Below, one piece after another: positions 23,768 through 32,435 of a stretch of 64,000 nucleotides of DNA. The DNA comes from JAJUFS01 sp036381175 (GTDB taxonomy: Bacteria > Pseudomonadota > Gammaproteobacteria > Natronospirales > JAJUFS01). Every line of letters starts with the position of its first letter. Position 1 is the stretch's first letter. The DNA lies in the NCBI GenBank assembly GCA_036381175.1, contig DASVDI010000046.1, positions 1 through 64,000 on the forward strand, read 5' to 3'. The notes under the pieces are model-generated. The model was not told the DNA's origin and made no database searches. It was given only the letters and a program-made list of their open reading frames with translations. The position numbers were made by a program, and so were the translations under genes.

Positions 23768-24766
23768 ATGAGAATCACTGAAAAAGCTCTTTTGCTCATT
23801 GTGTCCCTGGCGCCGTTGCCGGTATTCGCGGACGATCCCCGCGATCGTGATGAAGATATTTCGGCTACTACGCTTGCTGTCGAGGTGCACCAGGAGAATG
23901 GCGCCTGGCATTACACGTACACGGTGGAAGCACCGGCGACGAACAAGGGAACAATACAGTTTCTGAATATCGACCTGGCGTGCGATCAACCGGTGTCCGA
24001 GTGGGAAGTCTTCGATCCATCGATGCACGTTGCAAACGCGTTCGATGATTATTCCGATCATGCAGCGACCACGCCTACCGCAATCGCTGCTGCCTGGGGG
24101 CAGGCGTATGACTTCGGCCTGACGCGCAGAAACGATGCGATGTTCGCGCTTGATCTTGCGCCGGGAAATGTTGCCAACGGCCTTTTGCTGGTTTCGCCTT
24201 ATGGGCCGAAGCTGCGGACGTACTGGTTACGGCCGGACTTCATGGTGAGCGAGCAGTGGGATTATCCCGAGGATGCTGAAGAGCAGCCGGACATCCCGAC
24301 CGCGGATGATTTTACCGTGACCGGTGTTATTCATGGGCCGGCATGTCCGGGCGAGGAGATCGAGGAGCCCGAGCCGGATCTCTTCGATGGCTCGGTTTCG
24401 CCGTGGCAGACCGAGGAAACGAATGCATTGCTTCGCTACGCGTCGCCGTTGCGTGATCGCTTCGCACGCCCCGACGAAGACGAGCTTCTTATCCACGTGC
24501 ATTACGCGGAAAACATCGACGCGTCGAGCTTCAAGGTCGAGCCCGTGCGCAATGGAATCCGGCGGCTGTTCAATCCTGAACCCGGTACGGACGAAGAGGT
24601 GCGCATACCGCTCGACAAGGGATTGTCCAAGCTGAAGCTGACGGTGCGCGTGATGAGTGGAGATAAAGGGAAAGGAAAGTCTCGCAAGGGCCTTGACCGG
24701 GATGTGGACGTGTTCGAGTTTCGGGCCGAGGACGTTGAGGTAAAGGTCCGTGGAGCGGGTAAGTGA
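23768..24766 (+). CDS. Exported protein of unknown function, operon gene 2
   Basis: 332 aa with a signal peptide (cut near PVFA, residue 21). The N-terminal part reads as a beta-sandwich-like secreted domain (HYTYTVEAPATNKGTIQFLNIDLAC). The C-terminal 100 residues (RDRFARPDEDELLIHVHYAENIDASSFKVEPVRNG, then RRLFNPEPGTDEEVRIPLDKG) share a pattern with the whole mature part of the next protein. Starts 11 nt after gene 1 behind GGAGA, and overlaps gene 3 by 4 nt, so co-translation is likely. No family recognised. Confidence 0.75.
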   Translation: MRITEKALLLIVSLAPLPVFADDPRDRDEDISATTLAVEVHQENGAWHYTYTVEAPATNKGTIQFLNIDLACDQPVSEWEVFDPSMHVANAFDDYSDHAATTPTAIAAAWGQAYDFGLTRRNDAMFALDLAPGNVANGLLLVSPYGPKLRTYWLRPDFMVSEQWDYPEDAEEQPDIPTADDFTVTGVIHGPACPGEEIEEPEPDLFDGSVSPWQTEETNALLRYASPLRDRFARPDEDELLIHVHYAENIDASSFKVEPVRNGIRRLFNPEPGTDEEVRIPLDKGLSKLKLTVRVMSGDKGKGKSRKGLDRDVDVFEFRAEDVEVKVRGAGK

Positions 24767-25224
24767 AGGCGACAATCGGTGCACTGTTGCTCGTGTTGTT
24801 TGCCGTTTTGTTACCGGGTGCGTTGGTCGCCGGCGAGCTCGCTGAACGACAGTTCGTCGAGATCGGGCTCATCCAGGACCCGGAAGTGGCATCGCTTCGA
24901 TTCGGCGCCGCGAGAGCGCCGGTGTTTGACGTGCGTTATCGGGACGCACTCGATCCCGAGTCACTGCGTGTTTTCCTCGGTGAGAAAGACATCACCTCGC
25001 TTTTCAACCCGCGCACGGCAATGGAAGAACAAGTGATGTTGCCATTGCAGGGTGGCGAAAACGTCCTGCATTTTCACGGCGTGGTGTGGTTAATGGATGA
25101 ATCTTCCGGGCGTTACACGTCACGCACGTTTGAACAGAAGCTGGTTATTCATCGTGTTATCGGGGTGTTTGCGCAGGCGGCATTGAAGGCGGCTGAGCCA
25201 CCACCACGACCGGCACAAGACTAG
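24763..25224 (+). CDS. Exported protein of unknown function, operon gene 3
   Basis: 153 aa. GTG start at 24763 overlaps gene 2 by 4 nt. Signal peptide (TIGALLLVLFAVLLPGALVAG). The mature part resembles the C-terminal domain of gene 2: FDVRYRDALDPESLRVFLGEKDITSLFNPRTAMEEQVMLPLQGGENVLHF. The shared pattern (V.Y...DP.S..V......I..LFNP...EE.V.LPL..G.N.L) suggests a duplicated beta-domain used for binding or assembly. A terminator follows at 25331. Confidence 0.75.
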   Translation: MKATIGALLLVLFAVLLPGALVAGELAERQFVEIGLIQDPEVASLRFGAARAPVFDVRYRDALDPESLRVFLGEKDITSLFNPRTAMEEQVMLPLQGGENVLHFHGVVWLMDESSGRYTSRTFEQKLVIHRVIGVFAQAALKAAEPPPRPAQD

Positions 25225-25330
25225 CGGCGCAGTCAGGGTGCGAATCAACAGGGTTTCGCCTTTCTCGTTTTAGTTCCGGAGAGCGAAGGGATCGGCGCAA
25301 GTTTGGGCTGCGAGAGCTTCAAGGCAAGAA

Positions 25331-25357
25331 AAGCCCCGTTCGCAAACGGGGCTTTTT
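25331..25357 (+). terminator. Rho-independent terminator of exported-protein operon
   Basis: AAGCCCCGTT, loop CGCA, AACGGGGCTT and a T run. Confidence 0.92.
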
Positions 25358-25377
25358 GCTAGCGCAGGAGATGTTAG

Positions 25378-25590
25378 CTATCCAACCGCATAAACCGCTT
25401 GCGGTTCTTTCACCCAGCCTTTCTCAACAGAAGCTATCTCGAAATCCATGTCCGTGAGTGGCAGTTCCAGGTTTGTGAGGTTTTCGATTTCGTGCAGGTA
25501 GTCATGCAGTGCATGCACTTGCGGTTGCAGCAGTTCCATCAGCGAGACCAGGTTTGAGTGAGCCGACGGCGGCGGTGGGTATTCCGTCAT
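25378..25590 (-). CDS. Possible small hypothetical protein
   Basis: 70 aa from an ATG at 25590 with GGAGAG touching the start, too close for a good ribosome site. It has an amphipathic helix (NLVSLMELLQPQVHALHDYLHEIENL) and an acidic, hydrophobic end. No family recognised. It could be real or a chance frame next to the HepT-like relic; a longer in-frame start would overlap that relic. Confidence 0.35.
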   Translation of the reverse strand: MTEYPPPPSAHSNLVSLMELLQPQVHALHDYLHEIENLTNLELPLTDMDFEIASVEKGWVKEPQAVYAVG

Positions 25591-25628
25591 CTCTCCGATG
25601 GTTACGAGTTGATGTTTGCGCCAACCCG

Positions 25629-25787
25629 CACATTCCATGGCGCGACATCATTGGTCAGCGAAATATTCTTGCCCACGAATACGGCCAGATCGATCACGAG
25701 ATGATTTACAGGACAGCCGTTCGCGACATTCCCGTTCTTGCCGAACAACTGCGGGCGCTGCTTTCGGCGGTCAAAAGCGGCGGCTAA
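25629..25787 (+). pseudogene. HepT-like (DUF86) C-terminal remnant
   Basis: The reading frame encodes HIPWRDIIGQRNILAHEYGQ and then HEMIYRTAVRDIPVLAEQLRALL. This is the C-terminal half of a DUF86/HepT RNase toxin, with the RNxxxH motif and following Tyr intact. The N-terminal half is absent: upstream sequence in this frame shows no HepT features. No MntA-like partner gene is next to it. Interpreted as a decayed toxin gene. Confidence 0.7.
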
Positions 25788-26881
25788 TGAATGCTGTCCG
25801 CCCGCGGCTCCGCATACGCCGTGGTCTTCATTGCTTTTGTGATGAACGGTGACGTTATCGCGCGAACCAGCGCGCTGTAGTTCAGTCCGAAACGCATCTC
25901 GCCACCCACGGCGATGATTTCTTTGCCGCAATCGATGACGAGATGATCCCCGCTCGCACCGAGTATTTTTATGCCCGAAGGCGCCTTCAGCCCTGCGGGA
26001 TCAATGTCCTGGCGACCGACGGCGAGGATGGCGCGCAGGATGTCGCCGCGGTCTTCGGCGACAGCGGCTTCACCGAACGCGGTTTGCGCGATCGTGCCCC
26101 ACGGCTTCGATGGCTTGATCTTCGCTTCGATGACTTCGGCGACGAGGGTGATGGCGTCGGTGTGCAAGCCGTCGATTGGCTGGCGGTGGAGCGGCTCGCA
26201 GCCGAGGAGGATCGATTCGCCGAGGCGAAGGTTGTTGATCCTGCCCGTGTCCGCGTCGCCAAGCGCCCACGCAAGGTTTGCGGAGTTGCCGCCGGAGACG
26301 AGCGCGATTCGCATGCTGAACGTGCGCTCGAGCGAGGCAGCCAGCGCGGAAAGTTCGTTCATGTTGCCGGCATCCGGCGCGACGCCGCCGTGGCAGGCGA
26401 GGTTCGCGCCGATGCCGCCAAGGATGACGTTCGGCAGGCGCAACACGGCGCGCACCATATCTTCGAGATCAGCGGGCATGATGCCTTCGCGAAGATCGCC
26501 GAGCTCGACCATGAGCACGACGCTGTGCGTGCGCCTCGCATCGCGTGCGGCGCGCGACAGCGCCTTGATGACAGTAATTTCCGTATTGAAGCTTACATCC
26601 GCGTAACGGGCGACACGCGCGACATCGCTCAACATGGGCGATCGGATCAGCGTCATCGAGCCCGATACGTTTTCATCGCGCATCGCTTCGATGTTCTCGA
26701 TGCGCGAATCGCCGAGTCCGCCGACGCCCGCGCTGATCAGCGCGTTCGCGATGCTGGGTGAACCGAGTGTGGCCTTGGTGACGCCGGTGACCGAGATGTT
26801 GCGCGCGGCCAGTCTTTCGACCAGCGTGCGCGCGTTATGCCGGATCTTGTCGAGATCGATCTCCAGCCGCGGCGCATTCAC
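25784..26881 (-). CDS. Alanine/ornithine racemase-family PLP enzyme
   Basis: 365 aa. GTG start at 26881 overlaps the stop of the upstream DUF1611 gene. The alanine-racemase N-terminal barrel is visible: LEIDLDKIRHNARTLVERL, then GVTKATLGS with the PLP Lys, GDSRIENIEAM, MVELGDLREGIMP and GIGANLACHGGVAP. The C-terminal domain has LRLGESILLG. This pattern is closer to ornithine racemase-like members than to Alr. It should interconvert L- and D-amino acids in the cytosol; the substrate is unknown. Co-transcribed with a DgcN-like gene. Confidence 0.9.
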   Translation of the reverse strand: MNAPRLEIDLDKIRHNARTLVERLAARNISVTGVTKATLGSPSIANALISAGVGGLGDSRIENIEAMRDENVSGSMTLIRSPMLSDVARVARYADVSFNTEITVIKALSRAARDARRTHSVVLMVELGDLREGIMPADLEDMVRAVLRLPNVILGGIGANLACHGGVAPDAGNMNELSALAASLERTFSMRIALVSGGNSANLAWALGDADTGRINNLRLGESILLGCEPLHRQPIDGLHTDAITLVAEVIEAKIKPSKPWGTIAQTAFGEAAVAEDRGDILRAILAVGRQDIDPAGLKAPSGIKILGASGDHLVIDCGKEIIAVGGEMRFGLNYSALVRAITSPFITKAMKTTAYAEPRADSIH

Positions 26882-28146
26882 TGGGCGCCAACGGCGAGCT
26901 TCTTCTCAAGCCCGGGAAATGCCGCGAACACCATGTCCAGCAAATCCTGCGACGGCCGCGTGAGTGCGTCGGTGACGGGAATGCCGAGCTCGCCCGTGTA
27001 GGCGTCGATTGCTGCATCGACATCGGCTTCGTTCATGTGCTCGTGGTTGATCGTGAGCCCGATGACTTTCGTGTCCGAGAATGTCTGGATCAGGTTGATT
27101 TCGCTCGCGGGCGAGGGCATCGGCATGCCCTCGAAATCGCAGCGCGAGACGCGTCCCGGTGCGTGCTGCAGCACGACGGCATCCGGGCAGCTGCCACGAA
27201 GAATGAACGATGTTGTCGAGTAGGCCGGATGGCTCAGCGCGCCTTGCCCTTCGATGAGGATCACGTCGGGACGTTCCGTTTCGAACGCCTCGATGATCGT
27301 CGCTTCCAGCTCACCGGCGCAAAACTGCGAGGGCACCGCATCCATCGCGATGCCGAAGCGCGCGCCCTGGATCAAGCCGGTCTGGCCGGTGCCGATAAGG
27401 ACGGTTTTCACGCCTGCATCATTGAGTGCGCGCGCAAGAACGGTGGCGGTGGTTCGCTTGCCGATCGCGCAGTCCGTTCCCAGCACCGCGATGCGCGGGC
27501 AGGTCACGTCCTTGATGCGGCCGGTGAACAGGCGCAGGTCTTTTTTCGCGGCCGGTTTGCGGACATCGAGAATGTGCACGTTGTTGGCGATGCCTGCGGC
27601 GATGAACTCGGGATCTTCGGTCAGGAATTCATGCAGGCCGTTCACGATGTTCATGCCGTGGCCCATCGCCTCGAGCACGATGCCGCGCTCGTTGTCCGAC
27701 ATCATGCCGCTGGCCGGCGCCATGCCGAAGATGAAGTGATCCGGCACGCTGCCGGCTTGCGAGAGCGAATCGGCGAGATCGAAACACACGGGAATGCCGT
27801 TGGCTTCGTTGTCGAGAACCATGCCGGTATCGAGGCCGGCCTTTTCACTGTCGATGACCGAAAGGATTTCGTATTTTTCGGAATGCCGGACGAGTCCGTT
27901 GGCGGTCTTGCCGTCGATCGCACTGAAATTGGCTTCGCAATAAACGATGGCGGTTTCCGTGTGCGGTGTTTCAACGGGGCTTGGATCAACGACGTGAAGA
28001 TTGCGGCGTTTATTGCCGGGTTTCAGTGAAAGCGTTGGCCGTGTAGCGGGGAGCGGTAAAGCGGCGGGCGACTTGTTCACGGCAACGGGCGGACCCTGCG
28101 GTGAATAACGTCGAACCGGCGGCGGCGTGAAAGGAATGGTGGACAT
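26878..28146 (-). CDS. DUF1611 / DgcN-like N-acetyltransferase
   Basis: 422 aa from an ATG at 28146 (GGAG upstream). A Pro-rich, low-complexity N-terminus of about 70 residues precedes a Rossmann-like domain (AIVYCEANFSAIDGKTANGLVRHSEKYEI) and a P-loop-type domain (VLGTDCAIGKRTTATVLARAL, LIEGQGALSHPAY). DUF1611 includes DgcN, reported as a D-glutamate N-acetyltransferase in a marine gammaproteobacterium. Next to a PLP racemase, a D-amino acid pathway is likely, though the exact substrate is inference. The Pro-rich start looks unusual for the family, and the true N-terminus may be shorter. Confidence 0.85.
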   Translation of the reverse strand: MSTIPFTPPPVRRYSPQGPPVAVNKSPAALPLPATRPTLSLKPGNKRRNLHVVDPSPVETPHTETAIVYCEANFSAIDGKTANGLVRHSEKYEILSVIDSEKAGLDTGMVLDNEANGIPVCFDLADSLSQAGSVPDHFIFGMAPASGMMSDNERGIVLEAMGHGMNIVNGLHEFLTEDPEFIAAGIANNVHILDVRKPAAKKDLRLFTGRIKDVTCPRIAVLGTDCAIGKRTTATVLARALNDAGVKTVLIGTGQTGLIQGARFGIAMDAVPSQFCAGELEATIIEAFETERPDVILIEGQGALSHPAYSTTSFILRGSCPDAVVLQHAPGRVSRCDFEGMPMPSPASEINLIQTFSDTKVIGLTINHEHMNEADVDAAIDAYTGELGIPVTDALTRPSQDLLDMVFAAFPGLEKKLAVGAQ

Positions 28147-28466
28147 GATGACTCCTGAAGCTGGGCAGTGCTTAGGAGGAGTAGCGGAATTGTGTGGCGG
28201 ATTTGAAACCGCCGGGTTTTCAACGTAACGCCCCACCAAGCAAGTGGGAAAGACGGACTACCTTACCACGGATGGCCCCCTCGCCACGGCGCTCATTGTC
28301 CGCCAAATCAAGGGATATGGCTGTTGCGTCGCACTCTTGCTGCGGCAGGTTTTCCGCTTCGTTACGTGCAAAGCGCGCATACTCGAAACGCGACTCGCCG
28401 CAACCTGCGGACGGCGCCCGGTGATCCCCAACGTTGCCGGAACGGCGGCAACGCCAGGAGTTCAGT
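28147..28466. other. Gene-free divergent intergenic region
   Basis: 320 bp between the DUF1611 gene and the small gene at 28467. I see no RNA gene or strong hairpin. It presumably holds both promoters, but none stands out. Confidence 0.5.
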
Positions 28467-28730
28467 ATGGACAGGAAACCCATCAAGGCCGGGCAATTGC
28501 TCGCAATTCTCAACCAGCGCATGATGCGCCACGCCGAAACCTCGAAATGCCGCATTATTTCCATTGCGCCATTGATGGCGCCAAAAGATCAGTGCAATTG
28601 GTCATCCACCGTGGGCTGGAATGCCAACGGCCAGAACCGCGATCTCGCGATGCCGATCATCCGCAAGGTCGTGATGAACGCGCAGAAGGAGTTCAACCTG
28701 CTGCCGGCAGGCGCGAACGCGTTCAGTTGA
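28467..28730 (+). CDS. Small hypothetical protein
   Basis: 87 aa. ATG at 28467 with AGGAG at 28456-28460, which supports it over a longer frame. Sequence MDRKPIKAGQLLAILNQRMMRHAETSKC is followed by a Trp-containing middle (CNWSSTVGWNANGQ). No signal peptide or membrane segment; no family recognised. Convergent with the cytochrome gene. Confidence 0.65.
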   Translation: MDRKPIKAGQLLAILNQRMMRHAETSKCRIISIAPLMAPKDQCNWSSTVGWNANGQNRDLAMPIIRKVVMNAQKEFNLLPAGANAFS

Positions 28731-28784
28731 TTGAAAGGCTGTTTTTGAATGCGCGGGCGCGCGGATGGGGAAGGGCCGTGTCGT

Positions 28785-28821
28785 CTCCGCGCCTTCCCGT
28801 GATCCGTGAAAGGCGCGGAGC
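28785..28821. terminator. GC-rich stem between convergent genes
   Basis: CTCCGCGCCTT and AAGGCGCGGAG form an 11-bp stem with a 15-base loop. No T run on either side, so it may be a rho-dependent or bidirectional terminator. Confidence 0.45.
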
Positions 28822-28830
28822 CACATCTTC

Positions 28831-29451
28831 TTATTGCTTGTCTTCGTCCAGCACGGTAACGCCGCCTTCCTGCGACGCAAACCACGCTGCAAGATCCTCG
28901 ATGTCTTCTTCCGTGAGCGGCACCGCGAGGCTGCTCATGATCGGATTCGTGCGCTGGCCGGATTTGTAGGCGCGCAACGTGTGCTCGAGGTACTCGGTGT
29001 ACTGGCTCGCGAGGATCGGGTACATCGGGTTCGGGCTCATGCCATCCAGGCCGTGGCAGGCTGCGCAGGTCTCGGCCTTTTTCTTGCCGGCTTCAACATC
29101 GCCGCCGCGTTCCGGCTCCGGGCTGCCGCCCTGATCGAAGGTGGCGAGGTAGGCGGCGATGTCCTGGATGTCTTCATCGGAGAGCGATGACGCCTGTGCG
29201 GACATGGTCGGATGCTGGCGTGCGCCACTGCGGTAGGCCTGCAATGCCGCAACGATGTACTCGGGATGCTGGCCGCCGATCTTGGGAACAGGGTAGTTCG
29301 GGTACATGTTCGCGTAGTTCGGAACGCCATGGCAGCCAAGGCAGGTTTCCGCCTTGAAGCGACCGGCTTCGACGTCACCCGCCGCCATCGCCACCGGGGC
29401 GAAAACCAGGCCGGCCAGCGCGAAACCGAGGATCAGCGCAGCATTTTTCAT
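28831..29451 (-). CDS. Diheme cytochrome c, c4-like
   Basis: 206 aa. Signal peptide (ALILGFALAGLVFAPVAMA) exports it to the periplasm. Two cytochrome c domains each carry a heme motif: CLGCH (about residue 37) and CAACH (about 132), with later Met residues as candidate axial ligands (HPTMSAQA, NPIMSSLA). The duplicated layout and spacing match cytochrome c4, an electron carrier to terminal oxidases. Start at 29451 has a weak Shine-Dalgarno. Divergent from msrB. Confidence 0.92.
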   Translation of the reverse strand: MKNAALILGFALAGLVFAPVAMAAGDVEAGRFKAETCLGCHGVPNYANMYPNYPVPKIGGQHPEYIVAALQAYRSGARQHPTMSAQASSLSDEDIQDIAAYLATFDQGGSPEPERGGDVEAGKKKAETCAACHGLDGMSPNPMYPILASQYTEYLEHTLRAYKSGQRTNPIMSSLAVPLTEEDIEDLAAWFASQEGGVTVLDEDKQ

Positions 29452-29644
29452 GTCCGTGATGTCTCCATGCAGGAATTCGGGCGCGGGGCGCCAAAGGCCG
29501 CATAAAATACCAGAAATCCCCGCCGGCTGCTGCCCTGGAAGGCGCCTCACACGCGGCTTTTCCCGCCATTGCGCGGCAAACCTTGGCGAATTCCCGGGAT
29601 GCGCGGCATGCTTTCGGGAACGCTGGAACATCCGGAGAGGGCAC

Positions 29645-30046
29645 ATGGTCAAACGCATTGAAAAGACAGATGAAGAGTGGCGGGCAGAACTTTCGCCGGA
29701 AGAATATGCCGTGGCGCGCAAGGGCGCGACGGAGCCGGCCTTCACCGGCCGCTATTATCACAATGATGCGGACGGAATTTATCGCTGCGTCGCCTGTCAC
29801 ACGCCGCTGTTCGATTCCGGCGCGAAGTTCGAATCCGGTTCGGGCTGGCCGAGCTTCACGCGACCGGTGGATGCACAGAATGTGAACACGCGTGAAGATC
29901 GCAGCCACGGGATGCGTCGCGTTGAAGTGTTGTGCGCGGCGTGCGATTCGCATCTCGGCCACGTGTTTCCCGATGGCCCCGAGGATGCCGGCGGCTTGCG
30001 CTTCTGCGTCAATTCGGCCGCACTGGATTTTGAATCGAAGGAATAG
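29645..30046 (+). CDS. msrB: Peptide-methionine (R)-S-oxide reductase
   Basis: 133 aa; ATG at 29645 after GGAGAGGG. All MsrB hallmarks are present: zinc Cys pairs CVACH and CAACD, GSGWPSFTRPV, SHLGHVFPDGP and the catalytic Cys in RFCVNSAAL. It reduces R-methionine sulfoxide in proteins using thioredoxin. No signal peptide, so cytosolic. The anchor-B protein gene follows after 2 nt, suggesting co-transcription. The S-specific enzyme is encoded separately at 59040. Confidence 0.97.
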   Translation: MVKRIEKTDEEWRAELSPEEYAVARKGATEPAFTGRYYHNDADGIYRCVACHTPLFDSGAKFESGSGWPSFTRPVDAQNVNTREDRSHGMRRVEVLCAACDSHLGHVFPDGPEDAGGLRFCVNSAALDFESKE

Positions 30047-30048
30047 CG

Positions 30049-31800
30049 ATGAAATTGCCGGTCAGCCTGTGTGTGATGATTTTGTTCCCGCTCGTGATAC
30101 CGCTCGCGCAAGCCGCTGCGTGCGAGAACGGCGAATCGGGCGGTTACGCGTGCAGCCACATCGAATTCATCGGGCACTTGTCGCCCGCCGAAATGGACGG
30201 CGACGGCGAAGTGCTGAACGACATCTGGGGCTGGGTTGATCCGGCGACCGGCGAAGAATATGCGTTGATCGGCATGCAGGATGGCACCGCGTTCGTGCGC
30301 ATCAACGACGACGGCACACTGGAATTTCTCGGCCGCCTCGCGGCGAGCGACGGTGATTCCGGCATTCAGAAGACCGGTGCATCGGATCACGTGCACAAGC
30401 GCTGCCATGACGAACTGTGCGGCTCGGAAGATTCCGCGTGGCGCGACATCAAGGTTTTTGAAAATTACGCGTACATTGTCAGTGAAGCGCCCGGTCACGG
30501 CTTGCAGATTTTCGACCTGACCGTGCTGACGACCGTCACCACGCCGCAGCAGTTCGCTGCCGACGAGGGTGAAAGTTATTACGGTTATTACTCCGGCATC
30601 GGTCACGCGCACAATCTGTTCATCAATGAAGAGACGGCGCGTGCGTACATCGTCGGACACGACAGCGCGACGGTGGCAGGCGGCCTGCACATTCTCGATC
30701 TTTCCGATCCGATGAATCCGGAATTCATGGGTGAGGCGAACAGTGACGGCTACACGCACGATGTGCAGTGTGTGGTTTACAACGGACCGGATTCCGATGT
30801 TCCGTCGAACAGTGAAATCTGTTTCGCAAGCAACGAAGACACGCTGACCATCTGGGACGTTACCGACGCTGCCGATCCGCGCGTGGTGTCGAGAAACGAA
30901 TACGCCGGCGCGCAGTACGCGCACCAGGGCTGGTTGTCGGAAGACCAGGAATATTTTTTCCTGAACGACGAGCTGGACGAACAGGAAACCGGCACGCGCA
31001 CGCACCTGCGTGTCTTCGACGTGAGCGATCTCGACAATCCGGAACTGGCCGCGGATTATCTCGCGCCCACGCTCGCGATCGATCACAACAATTACGTGCA
31101 TGGTCGCTGGCTGTACCAGAGCAATTACGCGGCGGGTCTGCGCATCCTCGATATTCTCGATCCGCTGCATCCCGTGGAAGCCGCCTATTTCGATCCACAG
31201 CCGACGGACAACGCGGATTTCTACGGCACCTGGAGCAATTATCTTTTTCCGAGCGGAAAGGTTGCGTTCAGCGATATCGACGATGGCCTGTTTGTCGTCA
31301 AGCCGGTGTTATCCGCCCTCACGGCACCGGACTTGTCGGTCGCATTGACCTTGTCCACGGCAAGTGTCGATTCGGGTGACACAGCGTCGGGCGCATTCAC
31401 TGTCAGCAATTCCACGTCGCTTGATGCCACGAACCTGCTGGTGACATTGCATCTGCCGGCCGACCAGACAGTCCTGGAAATCGTGGAGTCGTCCGGCTGG
31501 ACATGCGAGGCGGGCGGACGGGTCGTCGAATGCCGCAAGGATCTGATGGCTGCCGGGAGCGATGATGCGTTCTCGTTCGACATTCTGACGGCGGCTTCCG
31601 GCGCGGTGGAAGTCATCGTCATGGTCTATGGCACTGAGGTAGACGCGGCGCCTGCCGACAATCTCGATGCCGCAACGCTTGCGGTCAAGGCGGCGTCTGC
31701 GCCCCCTGCTCCGGGAAGCCGTGGTGGTGGCGGTGGCGCGCTTGCCTGGCTATTGCTCGGCGTTTTCGCAGTCGGCATGCGGCGTGCATTGCATTCGTGA
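30049..31800 (+). CDS. Choice-of-anchor B family exported protein with GlyGly-CTERM tail
   Basis: 583 aa. Signal peptide at the N-terminus (LFPLVIPLAQAAA). Residues 40-420 are beta-propeller-like repeats with LQIFDLT, LHILDLSDPMNPEFMGE, LTIWDVTDAADPRVV, LRVFDVSDLDNPELA and LRILDILDPLHPVEA, as in LVIVD-repeat choice-of-anchor-B proteins. Residues 430-540 look like a DUF11-type beta domain. The C-terminus has SRGGGGGALAWLLLGVFAVGMRRA: a Gly-rich motif, hydrophobic helix and basic end, the pattern of GlyGly-CTERM proteins processed by rhombosortase. Likely exported and surface-linked. Confidence 0.85.
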   Translation: MKLPVSLCVMILFPLVIPLAQAAACENGESGGYACSHIEFIGHLSPAEMDGDGEVLNDIWGWVDPATGEEYALIGMQDGTAFVRINDDGTLEFLGRLAASDGDSGIQKTGASDHVHKRCHDELCGSEDSAWRDIKVFENYAYIVSEAPGHGLQIFDLTVLTTVTTPQQFAADEGESYYGYYSGIGHAHNLFINEETARAYIVGHDSATVAGGLHILDLSDPMNPEFMGEANSDGYTHDVQCVVYNGPDSDVPSNSEICFASNEDTLTIWDVTDAADPRVVSRNEYAGAQYAHQGWLSEDQEYFFLNDELDEQETGTRTHLRVFDVSDLDNPELAADYLAPTLAIDHNNYVHGRWLYQSNYAAGLRILDILDPLHPVEAAYFDPQPTDNADFYGTWSNYLFPSGKVAFSDIDDGLFVVKPVLSALTAPDLSVALTLSTASVDSGDTASGAFTVSNSTSLDATNLLVTLHLPADQTVLEIVESSGWTCEAGGRVVECRKDLMAAGSDDAFSFDILTAASGAVEVIVMVYGTEVDAAPADNLDAATLAVKAASAPPAPGSRGGGGGALAWLLLGVFAVGMRRALHS

Positions 31801-31877
31801 CCGCTGTATCCACAGTCCGACGCCGGGATGATGCAAGTCCGGTAAAATTCATTCGTTGATTTTTGGAACAGGTTTTT

Positions 31878-32384
31878 ATGAAACAGTTTTTGCAGTACGC
31901 CTGGGTTCGTTTTCTTGCCGCAGCCGCCGTCGCGAGCGTGGTCATCGTCATGGTGGTCGGCCTTGGCATTCGCTATTTCGACAAGCCCGAGGATCCGCTG
32001 GCGCACGAATATGAAATCGTGAAGATTGTCGATCTGGCGGACAATCCCGCGCTTGCCGAAGCCATTCGAAGAGAGCGCGAGAAGAATGGCGCGACGCCAG
32101 GGAATGAGCCACCGCCACCGCCCATGCTGCCCGAGCGCAGGGTGACGGGATTCGTGCACATCGAATACACCATCAATCCCGATGGCACCGTGACTGACGT
32201 GCAAGTGATCGGCGCCGCGCCTTCCGGCGTGTACGAGGAACAGGCGGTCGCCGAGGTCAGTCGCAGCATGCACGCACCGGCCTACAACGCTGATGGTGAA
32301 GCCGTTGCGCGCCGCGCGACGGAGATCGTCGAATTCAGCGTGCCGGCGAGCGAACTCGCAAATTCTCGACTAGAGTCAGAGTAA
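31878..32384 (+). CDS. TonB-family energy transducer (1)
   Basis: 168 aa; ATG at 31878 after GGAACAGG. One N-terminal membrane anchor (FLAAAAVASVVIVMVVGLGI), a short periplasmic linker with EPPPPPMLPERR, and a C-terminal TonB-like domain (GFVHIEYTINPDGTVTDVQVIGAAPSGVYEEQAVAEVSRSMHAPAY). It lacks the long Pro-rich spacer of classical TonB, so it may serve a short-range transport system. Paralogue of the next gene. Confidence 0.82.
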   Translation: MKQFLQYAWVRFLAAAAVASVVIVMVVGLGIRYFDKPEDPLAHEYEIVKIVDLADNPALAEAIRREREKNGATPGNEPPPPPMLPERRVTGFVHIEYTINPDGTVTDVQVIGAAPSGVYEEQAVAEVSRSMHAPAYNADGEAVARRATEIVEFSVPASELANSRLESE

Positions 32385-32435
32385 GGCCTTCGCGCGGCCT
32401 CCCGCGGCGCGAAGGCGCTGCAGGAGGATAAGCCC

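Noticed and set aside
27037..28029. Long + frame opposite the DUF1611 gene
   Set aside because: Shadow of a gene with P-loop and Rossmann signatures; no domain in the + frame.
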